DNA from: an uncultured Winogradskyella sp.
Lineage (GTDB): Bacteria; Bacteroidota; Bacteroidia; Flavobacteriales; Flavobacteriaceae
Assembly: GCA_913055905.1 (NCBI GenBank)
Contig: CAJXLB010000008.1
Span: 1-64,000, forward strand
Direction: 5' to 3'
Length of the DNA: 64,000 nucleotides
Under the pieces are notes generated by a model. That model was not told the DNA's origin, made no database searches, and saw only the letters and a program-made list of their open reading frames with translations. Below are positions 50,730-61,423 of the stretch, one piece after another; within the stretch, counting starts at the first letter, position 1, and each line of letters starts with the position of its first letter. Both the position numbers and the translations under genes were made by a program.

Positions 50730-52124
50730 ATGAAAATTATTTCAAAAACTTTTAAACTACTTACAGTTTTTGCTTTGGTTTTAGGCTTAACTGGATGTAG
50801 TGACGATGATGACAACAATATTATTGTTGAGACTCCTTTAAATATTGTAGAATTAGCAAGTTCTAATCCAAATCTAAGCAGTTTGGTAGCAGCTTTACAA
50901 GCAGCGGACGGAGACCTACCAACTGTATTGAGCGGCCCTGGCCCATTCACCGTGTTAGCTCCAACCAATGATGCTTTCGATGCATTCTTAGGCGATGACG
51001 AATTAGGTGATATTCCAACAGATGTATTGGCACAAGTACTTTTAAACCATGTAATCACAGGAGAAGTAACATCGTCTGACCTTGTTGCACAAGGGTCTGG
51101 ATATGCAAGTACCAATGCTACATCTCCAGGAGGACAAAATATTAGTATTTTTTTTGATACTACAAATGGTGTTGAATTTAATGGTGTATCATCAGTAGTA
51201 ACTGGTGGCGCAGATGTGGAAGCATCAAATGGTGTTGTTCACGTTGTTGATGCTGTTATAGGTATTCCAGATGTGGTTGACCATGCTGTTGCTAACCCAA
51301 ATTTAAGTACATTGGTTACAGCATTAACTGATAACAATTTAGTTAGCGCACTTCAAGCTGATGGGCCATTTACTGTATTGGCACCTACAAATGATGCGTT
51401 TGCTAACTTCACCAATCCTGATGGAAATGCTTTAGCTGATATTTTATTAAACCATGTTATTGCTGCTCCGATATTGTCAGGTGATTTAGTGAACTTAGGT
51501 TCTGGATATAGCAATACCTTAGCTACTGGTCCAAATGATGAAGCTTTAAGTATCTATTTTGATACGAGCGATGGTGTTACTTTCAACGGTGCAGCTAGTG
51601 TTTCTCAAGCAGATATCGTAGGTTCTAATGGTGTAATCCATGTGGTTGATAATGTTATTGACATACCTACAATCGCTACGTTTGCCACTTCCAATCCAGC
51701 ATTATCTACTTTAGTTGATGCCTTAGTTTTTGCCGATGGCGGAACTCCTACAGTTCCTTATATAGATACAGTTTCAGATCCAACAGCTGGGCCATTCACA
51801 GTCTTTGCTCCTACTAATGATGCTTTTGGAGATGTATTGGCTGAATTAAGTCTAACAGGATTTGGTGAAGGCATGGATGAATTGAATGCAGCAACAACTG
51901 ACGCTGTTCTTACTTACCACATTGTGGCAGCAAATGTACAGTCAGATGAATTAATGAGTGGACCGGTTGCAACATTAGGTGGAACTATCACAGCTGACGC
52001 TATGAACTTCACCTTAACTGATCCAAATGATAGAGTAAGTAATATTATAACTTCTTTAGTGGATATTCAAGGTGCCAATGGTGTAGTTCACGTGATTGAC
52101 ACAGTAATCTTACCATCATTATAA
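50730..52124 (+). CDS. Fasciclin (FAS1) domain lipoprotein with three FAS1 domains
   Basis: A 464-residue lipoprotein. The signal peptide (LLTVFALVLGLTGC) has a lipobox Cys near residue 22, followed by an Asp-rich spacer. Three FAS1 domains follow, at about 32-160, 165-300 and 305-462. Each has the hallmark PFTVLAPTNDAF (PFTVFAPTNDAF in the third) and ends in the H2 motif ASNGVVHVVDAVI, GSNGVIHVVDNVI or GANGVVHVIDTVI. FAS1 proteins mediate adhesion to glycans or proteins. Probably surface-exposed and adhesive; this is from family knowledge. The gene has its own terminator. Confidence 0.93.
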   Translation: MKIISKTFKLLTVFALVLGLTGCSDDDDNNIIVETPLNIVELASSNPNLSSLVAALQAADGDLPTVLSGPGPFTVLAPTNDAFDAFLGDDELGDIPTDVLAQVLLNHVITGEVTSSDLVAQGSGYASTNATSPGGQNISIFFDTTNGVEFNGVSSVVTGGADVEASNGVVHVVDAVIGIPDVVDHAVANPNLSTLVTALTDNNLVSALQADGPFTVLAPTNDAFANFTNPDGNALADILLNHVIAAPILSGDLVNLGSGYSNTLATGPNDEALSIYFDTSDGVTFNGAASVSQADIVGSNGVIHVVDNVIDIPTIATFATSNPALSTLVDALVFADGGTPTVPYIDTVSDPTAGPFTVFAPTNDAFGDVLAELSLTGFGEGMDELNAATTDAVLTYHIVAANVQSDELMSGPVATLGGTITADAMNFTLTDPNDRVSNIITSLVDIQGANGVVHVIDTVILPSL

Positions 52125-52180
52125 TACAGGAAAGTCGAGGCTGATTACCTCATTTTTATATTGATTGATTTAGTTAGTAG

Positions 52181-52210
52181 AAAACCCAGACGATATGTCT
52201 GGGTTTTTTT
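52181..52210 (+). terminator. Rho-independent terminator after the FAS1 gene
   Basis: AACCCAGAC (52183-52191) pairs with GTCTGGGTT (52197-52205) around GATAT and is followed by further T. Confidence 0.86.
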
Positions 52211-52544
52211 ATGGAGATAGATGTTGTCTACATGCTTATAAAAAATTTGACGAGTAATACCTCTCTCCAATCTCTTTCATTTTTTCTGTTATTTGCTGTC
52301 CTTTAGGACATAGATAGGGTAGTTAAATTATTTGAATCCATAACCCTATCTTTTTATTCGAGCCACTGGTAAAGACTTTAGCACTTGCCTATGTGTAGCA
52401 TTCAAGCGTCTTAATAACAGCCGACAGATACGTTAGGCTTAGTTACCTAATATTAAATTGTGTTCCTTTTGCTCTAACCATACGCTGTACTAATTCCTAT
52501 GAAGACAAATAAAATGGGTAAAGCATCCATTTCTTCCAGCCATA
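52211..52544. other. Intergenic stretch with several inverted repeats, no gene recognised
   Basis: No convincing coding frame exists here. The stretch contains a TGTCCT-TT-AGGACA hairpin (52297-52310), then GATAGGGT paired with ACCCTATC (52313-52320 with 52343-52350, 22-nt loop) followed by TTTTT, and a weaker TTAGG/CCTAA pair further right. It may be a small RNA with its own terminator, a decayed element, or unconstrained spacer. Known tmRNA, RNase P RNA and SRP RNA signatures were looked for and not seen. Confidence 0.35.
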
Positions 52545-52575
52545 AAAAACCCTCAGTTTATACAACCAAGGGCTT
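52545..52575 (-). terminator. Terminator after yidC
   Basis: On the minus strand, AGCCCT and AGGGTT pair (one G-T) with an inner GTT/AAC pair around GTATA, followed by a run of T. It begins about 25 bp after the yidC stop. Confidence 0.6.
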
Positions 52576-52600
52576 GTTTCATTTTATACCTAAAGTTATA

Positions 52601-54514
52601 TTATTTCTTCTTACGCTTTTGCTGTGCTTGTTTTTGTTGCTCAGCTTGCTCCATCATCTCTTTCATCTTTCTTTGGAAGCGATTTTCTTTCTTGGGCTTT
52701 TTCTTATTAACCTCAATTTTAGCTAAGACCTTATCCTCATCGATAATATAGTTTTTAATGACCAGCATAATACCAATACTAATAAGGTTGGATATAAAGT
52801 AGTACAAACTCAATCCTGAAGCATAGTTATTAAAGAATACGAGCATTAACAAGGGTGAGAAGTATATCATGTACTTCATCATTTTACTCATATCTGGCAT
52901 GCCTTCCTGGGCCGGTTGCTGTGCAGCCATTTGCTGTCCTGTCGTCATCTTCATGTAAAAGAAAATCGCAATAGCCGCTAAAATTGGAAAGAGACTAACA
53001 TGGTCACCGTAAAATGGAATATTAAACGGAAGTTCAAAAATAGAATCGTAAGAGCTTAAATCATCTGCCCATAAGAAACTTTTCTGTCTTAAATCAAAAG
53101 CTGTCGGGAAGAACATAAACAAGGCATAGAACACCGGAATTTGCATTAATCCGGGCAAACAGCCACTCAATGGGCTGGCTCCTGCTTTACTCTGCAAGGC
53201 CATTGTTTCTTGTTGTGCTTTTAATTTATTGTCTTTGTATTTTGCTCTAATGGCATCTAATTCTGGCTTAAGGATTTTCATTTTTGCCTGTGACAAAAAT
53301 TGTTTGTATTGCACAAACGATAGCAAAATCTTAACCATAATGGTCATGACAATAATGGCTATACCGTAAGGGAATATACTACTTAACCACCCAAATAAAG
53401 GAATAAATAAGGCTTTATTGATCCAGCCAAAAATTCCCCAACCAAAAGGAATACTCTCCTCAAGGTTTTTATCGTAGGTCTTTAATATTTTACTATCCGT
53501 AGGTCCGTAATACAGACCAAGGTTTTTATTTAATTCACCTCCACTGAATTCTAAAGATATCTTTGAGGTGTATAATTTGGTATATAAGGTGTCTACCTCT
53601 TCATCCTCAACCAAATCTAAAGAAGTCAACTCGGCTTTCTTAAAGGGTTGGTCATTTGCTACCAAAATAGAACTAAAGAAATGCTGTCTGTAGGATAACC
53701 ATTCTACATCTTCTTCTACTTCATCGTCATCACTCATTTGGGCCAGCTTATCTACCTTGCCATCGTCATACATGTATGTTAAACGTGTGTACCTGTTTTC
53801 GTAACTGATACTTTTGGCGTGGCGCAACCCTTTCATCTGCCAGTCAAGTGTTATGGGCTGAGATGAATTAAAGACGCCACTTAGTCCTTGCGAACGAATT
53901 GAAAAGTCAATCATGTAATCATCTGGCTTCAACTCGTAACGGTATTCCAAAAATTCAGATGGTGATATCTTCAATTTCATGGAAACAACAGTATTGCCAT
54001 TATTAGTTGTTACCGATGGTTCAAAAGGAAAATCCTTAGTGTTTAAAATCCTATTATCGGTTGTACCAAAAGTGATATTAAAAACACTATTATCATTTTT
54101 AACAAGATATATCGGTACAGAATCGTAATCCACGAAATTCTTTAGCTTAACCTCTTTTAAATGACCGCCTTTGGTATTAAACTTCAATTCAAAAACCTCT
54201 GTATTGACCGTTGTATATTCTTTTTGGTCTGCACCAATACTCAAGGCATAGGCAAAAGAGCCCACTTTTTGTTGGAGTGCAGCTTGGCCAGCAGAATCCA
54301 ATTCTTTGGTGTTACCAAATGTCTCAGGCTGGGCAATTAAGGTTTCCTCCTGTTTTTTTGATTGGGCTTGCGCCTCAACTTGTTCTTGTTCTGCCTTCTT
54401 TTGAGCTTCGAGTTCCTCTGGAGTCGGCTGATTTTGGTACATGATGTACAGGAGAATACCAAAAATGAGCACAAAGCCGATGATTGAATTAATGTCTAAT
54501 TTCTTTTCTTCCAT
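52601..54514 (-). CDS. yidC: Membrane protein insertase YidC
   Basis: A 637-residue inner-membrane insertase. An N-terminal anchor (SIIGFVLIFGILLYIMY) comes first, then a Glu/Gln-rich linker and a periplasmic beta domain of about 270 residues, then the five-helix core. The core has the conserved Arg-region helix LLSFVQYKQFLSQAKMKILK, PLSGCLPGLMQIPVFYALFM and late helices ending in a Lys-rich cytosolic tail (NRFQRKMKEMMEQAEQQ). It inserts proteins alone or with SecYEG. pyrG lies 91 bp upstream with a GCACCA/TGGTGC hairpin in between. Confidence 0.96.
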   Translation of the reverse strand: MEEKKLDINSIIGFVLIFGILLYIMYQNQPTPEELEAQKKAEQEQVEAQAQSKKQEETLIAQPETFGNTKELDSAGQAALQQKVGSFAYALSIGADQKEYTTVNTEVFELKFNTKGGHLKEVKLKNFVDYDSVPIYLVKNDNSVFNITFGTTDNRILNTKDFPFEPSVTTNNGNTVVSMKLKISPSEFLEYRYELKPDDYMIDFSIRSQGLSGVFNSSQPITLDWQMKGLRHAKSISYENRYTRLTYMYDDGKVDKLAQMSDDDEVEEDVEWLSYRQHFFSSILVANDQPFKKAELTSLDLVEDEEVDTLYTKLYTSKISLEFSGGELNKNLGLYYGPTDSKILKTYDKNLEESIPFGWGIFGWINKALFIPLFGWLSSIFPYGIAIIVMTIMVKILLSFVQYKQFLSQAKMKILKPELDAIRAKYKDNKLKAQQETMALQSKAGASPLSGCLPGLMQIPVFYALFMFFPTAFDLRQKSFLWADDLSSYDSIFELPFNIPFYGDHVSLFPILAAIAIFFYMKMTTGQQMAAQQPAQEGMPDMSKMMKYMIYFSPLLMLVFFNNYASGLSLYYFISNLISIGIMLVIKNYIIDEDKVLAKIEVNKKKPKKENRFQRKMKEMMEQAEQQKQAQQKRKKK

Positions 54515-54523
54515 ATAGTTTAT

Positions 54524-54539
54524 GCACCAGTCTTGGTGC
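54524..54539. repeat. Hairpin in the yidC leader
   Basis: GCACCA-GTCT-TGGTGC forms a perfect 6-bp stem with a 4-nt loop, 9 bp before the yidC ATG. On the minus strand no T-run follows, so it is not an ordinary terminator of pyrG; it would place a stem close to the yidC start codon. Confidence 0.5.
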
Positions 54540-54605
54540 TTCTTTTAATTAAAACGAAATAACCCAAAAAGCTATCCAAAATCATTCTTACGCCAAAGTG
54601 GCATA

Positions 54606-56228
<1,623 letters not shown>

Positions 56229-56242
56229 TTATTAAACGCAGG

Positions 56243-56250
56243 CAAATTTA
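56243..56250 (-). promoter_or_regulatory. Candidate -7 box TAAATTTG for pyrG
   Basis: An exact TAnnTTTG match on the minus strand, ending 20 bp before the pyrG ATG, in a 101-bp gap. No matching -33 was found. Confidence 0.4.
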
Positions 56251-56323
56251 CAAAATAAAAAGGATTAATAATGTAATCTTAAAGGATTGTTGAAAGCTTA
56301 ATCATTGCCTCGAAATAGAGCTA

Positions 56324-58684
56324 TTATTGGCTACATGCACCATTAAGAATCATATTTATATTTGGATTAAACGCATTATTTATAACAGTATAGCCATGAA
56401 CATATCCATATTCAGGATTTACGACGAGGTCGTAGCTTCCATTCGTAAATAAATTTTGTAAGGCACAAAAATCTGATAAAACTGGGTTTGGGGCATCATA
56501 TAAATAATCCGTTACAAATTCAACACCAATATGTATTCCATCAGCTACTAATAAATTTTCCAATCCATTCAATGTTGCTAAATTATCATTATTCCCAATA
56601 AAAATCGAAGAAATTTCAGTGATTCCTTGTAGGCCATTTAAATCAACTAAACCATCATTATCTATTATTTGGAACCAATTGACAGATTGTAATTCAGCTA
56701 AGTCATGTAATGAACTCAGACCATCCATATTCTTAATTTCAAGAATATTTATATGGGATTGATTTTGAAGAACGGTCAATTCGGAAACATTAGGATTACT
56801 CTCCAAGGTCAATCTAAAAAACCCATTATCCTCTAAGCTAAATAAGGTGCTTAAATTTTCATTAAACCGAAGGCTTAAAGTTTGTAATGAATTTAAATTA
56901 TCGAATACAGATAATGATTGCAAATTATCATTATTCCAAATCAAAATCGAAGAAATTTCAGTGATTCCTTGTAGGCCATTTAAATCAACTAAAGCATCGT
57001 TGTTAAGCAACCTAAGTACACCAACGCTCGTTAAACTTGACAACCCCTCAAGGCTAGTTAGATTAGGATTATTGGAAATACGAAGGTTACCATCGATTGC
57101 ATTTATAGTAGACAATGGACTTAAATCAGTTATATCGGTCAAATTTGAATTGTTTGTGCCAATGGTGATATTGCCATTTATTGTATTGAACTGGAGGGCT
57201 CCAAACTCATTAACATCGTTTTGGGTTGACAGAATAATATCTGCATTGAATGTACCGCCAGAATCGTCGCAAGTACTTACATCATCAATACTGAAAGTAC
57301 CGGAATTTAGAGGAATTCCCTCGGCAGTAAACCAATCTCCAGTATCAAAATCATAAATTTGAACTGTTATATAATCAACATCGCTACAATTCTCCACGTT
57401 CAGATTAAAAGTCCCATCTGTGATATAGCCGTAATTATATGCGTTTACGAAAACATATCCATTATCCAAAGGTGCTCCAGAACAATTGTTTACTGTACCC
57501 ATAATTTGAGTAAATTCTGAATTTGAATCTATATTGAAATTTAAACTGTCATTGGATGTAAATGGTCCTATTAATTCATCTATAGACGTAATTATGCAGG
57601 CAAACGTAGTTTTACGCAGTTCAAAATTGAACTCAAGACCCTCTGGCACTAAAATGCACTCAACATTAGTTCCTGTTTCAAGACCTCCGGAATCCAAATA
57701 TTCACCTGTTTGACTTTCGGTCAGCGTATAGACATAAAAAGCATTTATGTTTTCATCATTATCAACGGTGACAGAAAAACACAAATCCACATAGTTTTGA
57801 GGTGGGCTAGCGGTCCACCATGAAAAGTGATTCACTAAAGACCAATAGGTGTCTTCATGGCTCAAGCCTTTCGATTCTTGCTCTTCCCAAAAGCCAAGAT
57901 TTTCATTAAAGGACCAAAAGTTAATAACTGAAGGCGAATCGTCATCATATCCCGTTTTTGGAATAATTACAACTGCCTCAGAGTCAGGGTCGATGTTTAA
58001 ATCTTCCCCTGACGGTGATTGAAGTTTTACGTTTATCATCCCATAATTATCATGTACGGACTTAGCTTCATTACTTAAGGTTTGGCCAAGACCATTACCT
58101 GGTCTGCTCATGGCATACTGTAAAGTCCGTACGTCTAAATAGGTTATATAAACATTTACAGGTCCATTGTAAACCGAGCCATCGGCTTTGATGAAATCTC
58201 CGCTAAATTCTACTTGCGAATTATTTGGCCCCGTAACCGTCGACATTTCATTGCTATTCACTGTACCAGCTAAATTAGCCTGCAACATATAAACTTCAAG
58301 ATAAGTAATCTCATCAGTATTGGGAATGACCACTTTATGTGAATCAACGTAACCTGCTTTTTGGATTTTTATTAAAGCATGACGCTCAAAAACACCAGCA
58401 CTCTTAACACTAAAAATACCATTAAAATCGGTGTAAACCACCTGCCCTCCAATTTCTACCTTTGCGTTAACTATTGAGCGCCCAAGCATATCAGATACCC
58501 TACCGAAGAAATCTGCTGAAATCTCCATCCCAAAATTAGCATCCATAAAAGCGACATCCTCTGAGTCAGGCGAATATTGGTCTACATTGGATGGTGTATT
58601 TGTAATAACCGCCTCATCTTTCTCACAGCCAGAAAGAACTACAGCAAAAAAAAGACAAGCAACAAGGTTCTTAATTTTTCTCAT
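56324..58684 (-). CDS. Large lipoprotein with carboxypeptidase-regulatory-like domain and leucine-rich repeats
   Basis: A 786-residue lipoprotein. The signal peptide (NLVACLFFAVVLSGC) has its lipid Cys near residue 20. A carboxypeptidase regulatory-like beta sandwich spans about 58-135 (FFGRVSDMLGRSIVNAKVEI). The middle is beta-rich, with unrecognised domains. From about 505 to 745 there are leucine-rich repeats of the receptor-L-domain kind (NNPNLTSLEGLSSLTSVGVL; LVDLNGLQGITEISSI twice). It is probably anchored on the cell surface, binding a polymer or protein. Two repeat units share a perfect 51-bp DNA block, evidence of recent duplication. A TATCTTTG box lies 17 bp upstream. Confidence 0.8.
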   Translation of the reverse strand: MRKIKNLVACLFFAVVLSGCEKDEAVITNTPSNVDQYSPDSEDVAFMDANFGMEISADFFGRVSDMLGRSIVNAKVEIGGQVVYTDFNGIFSVKSAGVFERHALIKIQKAGYVDSHKVVIPNTDEITYLEVYMLQANLAGTVNSNEMSTVTGPNNSQVEFSGDFIKADGSVYNGPVNVYITYLDVRTLQYAMSRPGNGLGQTLSNEAKSVHDNYGMINVKLQSPSGEDLNIDPDSEAVVIIPKTGYDDDSPSVINFWSFNENLGFWEEQESKGLSHEDTYWSLVNHFSWWTASPPQNYVDLCFSVTVDNDENINAFYVYTLTESQTGEYLDSGGLETGTNVECILVPEGLEFNFELRKTTFACIITSIDELIGPFTSNDSLNFNIDSNSEFTQIMGTVNNCSGAPLDNGYVFVNAYNYGYITDGTFNLNVENCSDVDYITVQIYDFDTGDWFTAEGIPLNSGTFSIDDVSTCDDSGGTFNADIILSTQNDVNEFGALQFNTINGNITIGTNNSNLTDITDLSPLSTINAIDGNLRISNNPNLTSLEGLSSLTSVGVLRLLNNDALVDLNGLQGITEISSILIWNNDNLQSLSVFDNLNSLQTLSLRFNENLSTLFSLEDNGFFRLTLESNPNVSELTVLQNQSHINILEIKNMDGLSSLHDLAELQSVNWFQIIDNDGLVDLNGLQGITEISSIFIGNNDNLATLNGLENLLVADGIHIGVEFVTDYLYDAPNPVLSDFCALQNLFTNGSYDLVVNPEYGYVHGYTVINNAFNPNINMILNGACSQ
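56601..56651. repeat. Copy A of a 51-bp perfect direct repeat
   Basis: Identical to 56943-56993, offset 342 bp (114 codons, in frame). Similarity extends about 20 bp further left of the block with a few mismatches. It encodes the LVDLNGLQGITEISSI segment of the leucine-rich-repeat region. Confidence 0.9.
56943..56993. repeat. Copy B of a 51-bp perfect direct repeat
   Basis: Partner of 56601-56651. The same codons at third positions as well as the same residues indicate duplication rather than convergent protein selection. Confidence 0.9.
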
Positions 58685-58701
58685 TCCACAACGTTTTAAA
58701 C

Positions 58702-58709
58702 CAAAGATA
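58702..58709 (-). promoter_or_regulatory. Candidate -7 box TATCTTTG for the LRR lipoprotein gene
   Basis: TATCTTTG on the minus strand ends 17 bp before the ATG at 58684. A TTG lies 25 bp further upstream, somewhat too far for a standard -33. Confidence 0.42.
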
Positions 58710-58778
58710 AGATTTTGGGATAAAAAGGTAAAGGCAACTGTTAAGAAAGTTTTATAAAAACGCTGAAAAATCTTACAT

Positions 58779-59006
58779 TTAAAAGTTTTTCCTCAAAGTC
58801 CTAACTATTGCCTCCAACCCATTAATTTTAATCTCATGCATTTGTTGCATCATAAACCCAAGCTTACCTTCTGGAAATCCTTTTTGCTTAAACCATGTAT
58901 AATAATATTCAGGAATGTCGACAAGATATTCACCTTTGTATTTCCCAAAAGGCATTTTATAATTTGCTAACTCCAGCAAAGCTTCTTTACTATTGTCTAC
59001 AGGCAT
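58779..59006 (-). CDS. DUF3820 family protein
   Basis: A 75-residue protein whose core KMPFGKYKGEYLVDIPEYYYTWF matches DUF3820, a small family often linked to exonuclease or putative quorum-sensing-regulated proteins but without settled function. The MPFGKYKG segment is highly conserved in the family. It is 57 bp after the OsmC gene start side, in the same direction as OsmC, the LysM fusion and GuaA, and may end their transcript. Confidence 0.82.
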   Translation of the reverse strand: MPVDNSKEALLELANYKMPFGKYKGEYLVDIPEYYYTWFKQKGFPEGKLGFMMQQMHEIKINGLEAIVRTLRKNF

Positions 59007-59063
59007 GAAGATACAATGAGTTGCATTCTTAGATTTTAGAATAAATTATTTCTGCTTTTCGCC

Positions 59064-59465
59064 TTATGCCCAAACAAAGGTCACATCCTTCTTAATATCT
59101 GGATGCAAACTGTAAAGCACAGGACAGGTTTTGGCAGTCTGCTCTAATTTTGTCTTAATCTTTTCATCTGGACTTGTTGACATGTGCAGGACCACTCCTA
59201 TTTTTGAAATGCGTCTTGGGTTACTTGCCATAATTTTGGTAACCTCAGCATAACTGCCGGTTAAATCAACCTCCAAGTCTCTAGCCTTTATTCCCATAAC
59301 CGTTAGCATACAACTAGCCAATCCCGTTGCTACCGTATCAGTGGGAGAAAATGCTTCGCCCTTACCGTTATTATCCAATGGAGCATCAGTAATAAAACTA
59401 TTACCAGATTTGAGATGTACACATTGTGTCCTGAGGTTCCCCAAATAGGTTACTTTAGAAGTCAT
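59064..59465 (-). CDS. OsmC family protein
   Basis: A 133-residue protein with AFSPTDTVATGLASCMLTVM, where the Cys of the conserved helix (near residue 52) is the peroxidatic Cys, and a second Cys near residue 114 (AKTCPVLYSLHPDI). This is the OsmC/Ohr fold, a thiol peroxidase that detoxifies organic hydroperoxides. Its start is 2 bp after the stop of the LysM fusion gene, so both share a transcript. Confidence 0.9.
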   Translation of the reverse strand: MTSKVTYLGNLRTQCVHLKSGNSFITDAPLDNNGKGEAFSPTDTVATGLASCMLTVMGIKARDLEVDLTGSYAEVTKIMASNPRRISKIGVVLHMSTSPDEKIKTKLEQTAKTCPVLYSLHPDIKKDVTFVWA

Positions 59466-59466
59466 A

Positions 59467-61380
59467 CTAGTTAGCCTTTATGATATTGAAATTGTCATAT
59501 TTTACAATGTACAATTCCTCATTAGTGTAGCCTCCAAAAAGGGCCTTTTTATATCTAAATTTGTTCTCCACATGTTCAGTAGCTATATCAGAACTTGAAG
59601 CCTCAAACAAATCGTCACCACTGGCTAAACGGAGTAAAATATCCAAGGTTACATCAAAGCCTCTGCATGCATATTTACTAGGAGAAACCCCATAAGCTTT
59701 TCTGTAAGCCTTTTCAAAAGATTTTGATTTAGCTTCTTCAAAAGCTCGATTTACAGAAGGATAATGAAACTTAAGATTAGACAAATGACCATTATCTATA
59801 TTTTTACCCTCAAAGGCACTATTTTTATCTAAGGTCGTTAGAACAATCTCTACGTCTTCATTTACCAAACCATTGAGCATACTAATCACACTCGAAGCAA
59901 ACGGGTTACTGTCTGTCTCTAAAAAGACTATGGTCTTTCCTGGGCTAAATACATTTTCCAAATCTAATGGGTAAATAAAAAATCCATCCTTTCCAGACTT
60001 CTTGTCCTTACGGGAATATATCTGTTTAGCTAAAGGAAACTCAGCTTTAAGTTTAGAACTTACAGGTTTATGCTTAAGATCGGATATGATAACCACATTG
60101 TTTTTGGTGCTATCTGCCTTAACGAAATCCAACATAGCTTTTGCCAACAGCTTATCTTCTGGTATAGTCTGAAAGACATTGGTGTAGACTTCATTGGGCT
60201 TGTTAAGAGCTGCAATAACAGGCACCTTTTCACCTCTCAGTGCACGTGCTACACGATCAAAAGCCTCACTGTTCATGGGACCAATTACAGCATCATAATC
60301 CGAAAAATCATTGCTTTCCAGTAGTTCTCTGGTTTTAGCCGCTTGATACCTGGTGTCCAACACTTTTAAATCTGTTGAAATACCTAATTGCTTTGCAGAA
60401 TCTATGGCCATTAAAGCTCCTGCGTAAAAATCTAAAACTACGGATAGGAGTTTTCTATTTCTTATGAGTTCTTTGGTTTCTTGCACAGAGTCCGTATCAA
60501 TACGATGCAATTGAAACGGAAGCATCATAGCTATTTTTTTAGTTTTGAAGTTCTTGAGGTTATCAACCAGTTCCGTTGTTTCAACAGCAGCTGTAACAAC
60601 CGTAGAGGTCGCATTCGCAGGTATTTTTAAAACCATGCCAGATTTTAAACCACCTTCTTTTAATTCTGGATTAAGGGCTTCCAATTCCTCTTGGTTAAGC
60701 CCTAATTTTATATTCAGCCTATAGAATCCTTCTTTTGGTTGCACCTCGTAATAACGATAGGTCGTATCAATGGCCCTTTCTTCTTTAGTGCTGATGTTTG
60801 GAACATTCAATTGGTCTCCTGGTTGGATTACCTCATTCATGTTAGGATTTAGACTCTCCAATTCTTCAACCGTTATTCCAAATTTATAAGCAATACGCCA
60901 CTTGCCTTCCTTAGGCAATACCGTATATTTTTTTACGGTGTTTGATAAAGTTTGCTTATTGATTATGGTTCTGTATTTAGGAATGCGAATACGATCGCCT
61001 CGCTTTAGATTTTCAGCATATAAAAATCTATTGGCCTTTTTAATCTCTTCCTCAGTAACGCCATACGTTTTAGAGAGGCTGTATAGGGTTTCTTTACGTT
61101 TAACCTTATGATTTTTATACCCAATGAGTTCCCTTATTTCCTCTTGGATAGGTTCATTTTTTACTTTGGAGTTGGGAATAATTAATGTAGCTCCAGGCCT
61201 CAGTTCTGATTTGGCATCTGGGTTTAAAGCGTAAATATCAAACGGTGTGACTAGATATGTTTTGGCGATATCCTCAATGGATTCGCCAGCTTTTACCGTA
61301 TGCGTTTTATAATTTTGTGAATTAAGCTGTAAGGCTAATACAATGCATATAAGGCATAAAATCAATCTCATACGTTTCAT
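59467..61380 (-). CDS. LysM-repeat protein fused to a periplasmic-binding-protein-like domain
   Basis: A 637-residue exported protein. The signal peptide is LILCLICIVLALQLNSQ. Four LysM units follow at about 24-70, 90-135, 147-195 and 208-255 (for example HKVKRKETLYSLSKTYGVTE and YKFGITVEELESLNP). Then comes a type 1 periplasmic-binding fold from about 280 to 630 (KKIAMMLPFQLHRIDTD, YDAVIGPMNSEAFDRVARAL). LysM binds peptidoglycan. The second fold resembles amino-acid ABC substrate-binding proteins and the LpoA C-terminal domain, which activates a penicillin-binding protein. No ABC permease is near, so a wall-bound sensor or activator is more likely than transport; this is inference. Confidence 0.85.
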   Translation of the reverse strand: MKRMRLILCLICIVLALQLNSQNYKTHTVKAGESIEDIAKTYLVTPFDIYALNPDAKSELRPGATLIIPNSKVKNEPIQEEIRELIGYKNHKVKRKETLYSLSKTYGVTEEEIKKANRFLYAENLKRGDRIRIPKYRTIINKQTLSNTVKKYTVLPKEGKWRIAYKFGITVEELESLNPNMNEVIQPGDQLNVPNISTKEERAIDTTYRYYEVQPKEGFYRLNIKLGLNQEELEALNPELKEGGLKSGMVLKIPANATSTVVTAAVETTELVDNLKNFKTKKIAMMLPFQLHRIDTDSVQETKELIRNRKLLSVVLDFYAGALMAIDSAKQLGISTDLKVLDTRYQAAKTRELLESNDFSDYDAVIGPMNSEAFDRVARALRGEKVPVIAALNKPNEVYTNVFQTIPEDKLLAKAMLDFVKADSTKNNVVIISDLKHKPVSSKLKAEFPLAKQIYSRKDKKSGKDGFFIYPLDLENVFSPGKTIVFLETDSNPFASSVISMLNGLVNEDVEIVLTTLDKNSAFEGKNIDNGHLSNLKFHYPSVNRAFEEAKSKSFEKAYRKAYGVSPSKYACRGFDVTLDILLRLASGDDLFEASSSDIATEHVENKFRYKKALFGGYTNEELYIVKYDNFNIIKAN

Positions 61381-61423
61381 TTATTCGTTATAATAGGAAC
61401 TCACTTCGACAAAATTGTCATTT

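Noticed and set aside
52499-52726. 75-codon plus-strand frame with a hydrophobic stretch
   Set aside because: The Leu/Phe run is the antisense of the Lys/Gln-rich YidC tail, and the frame spans the yidC terminator.
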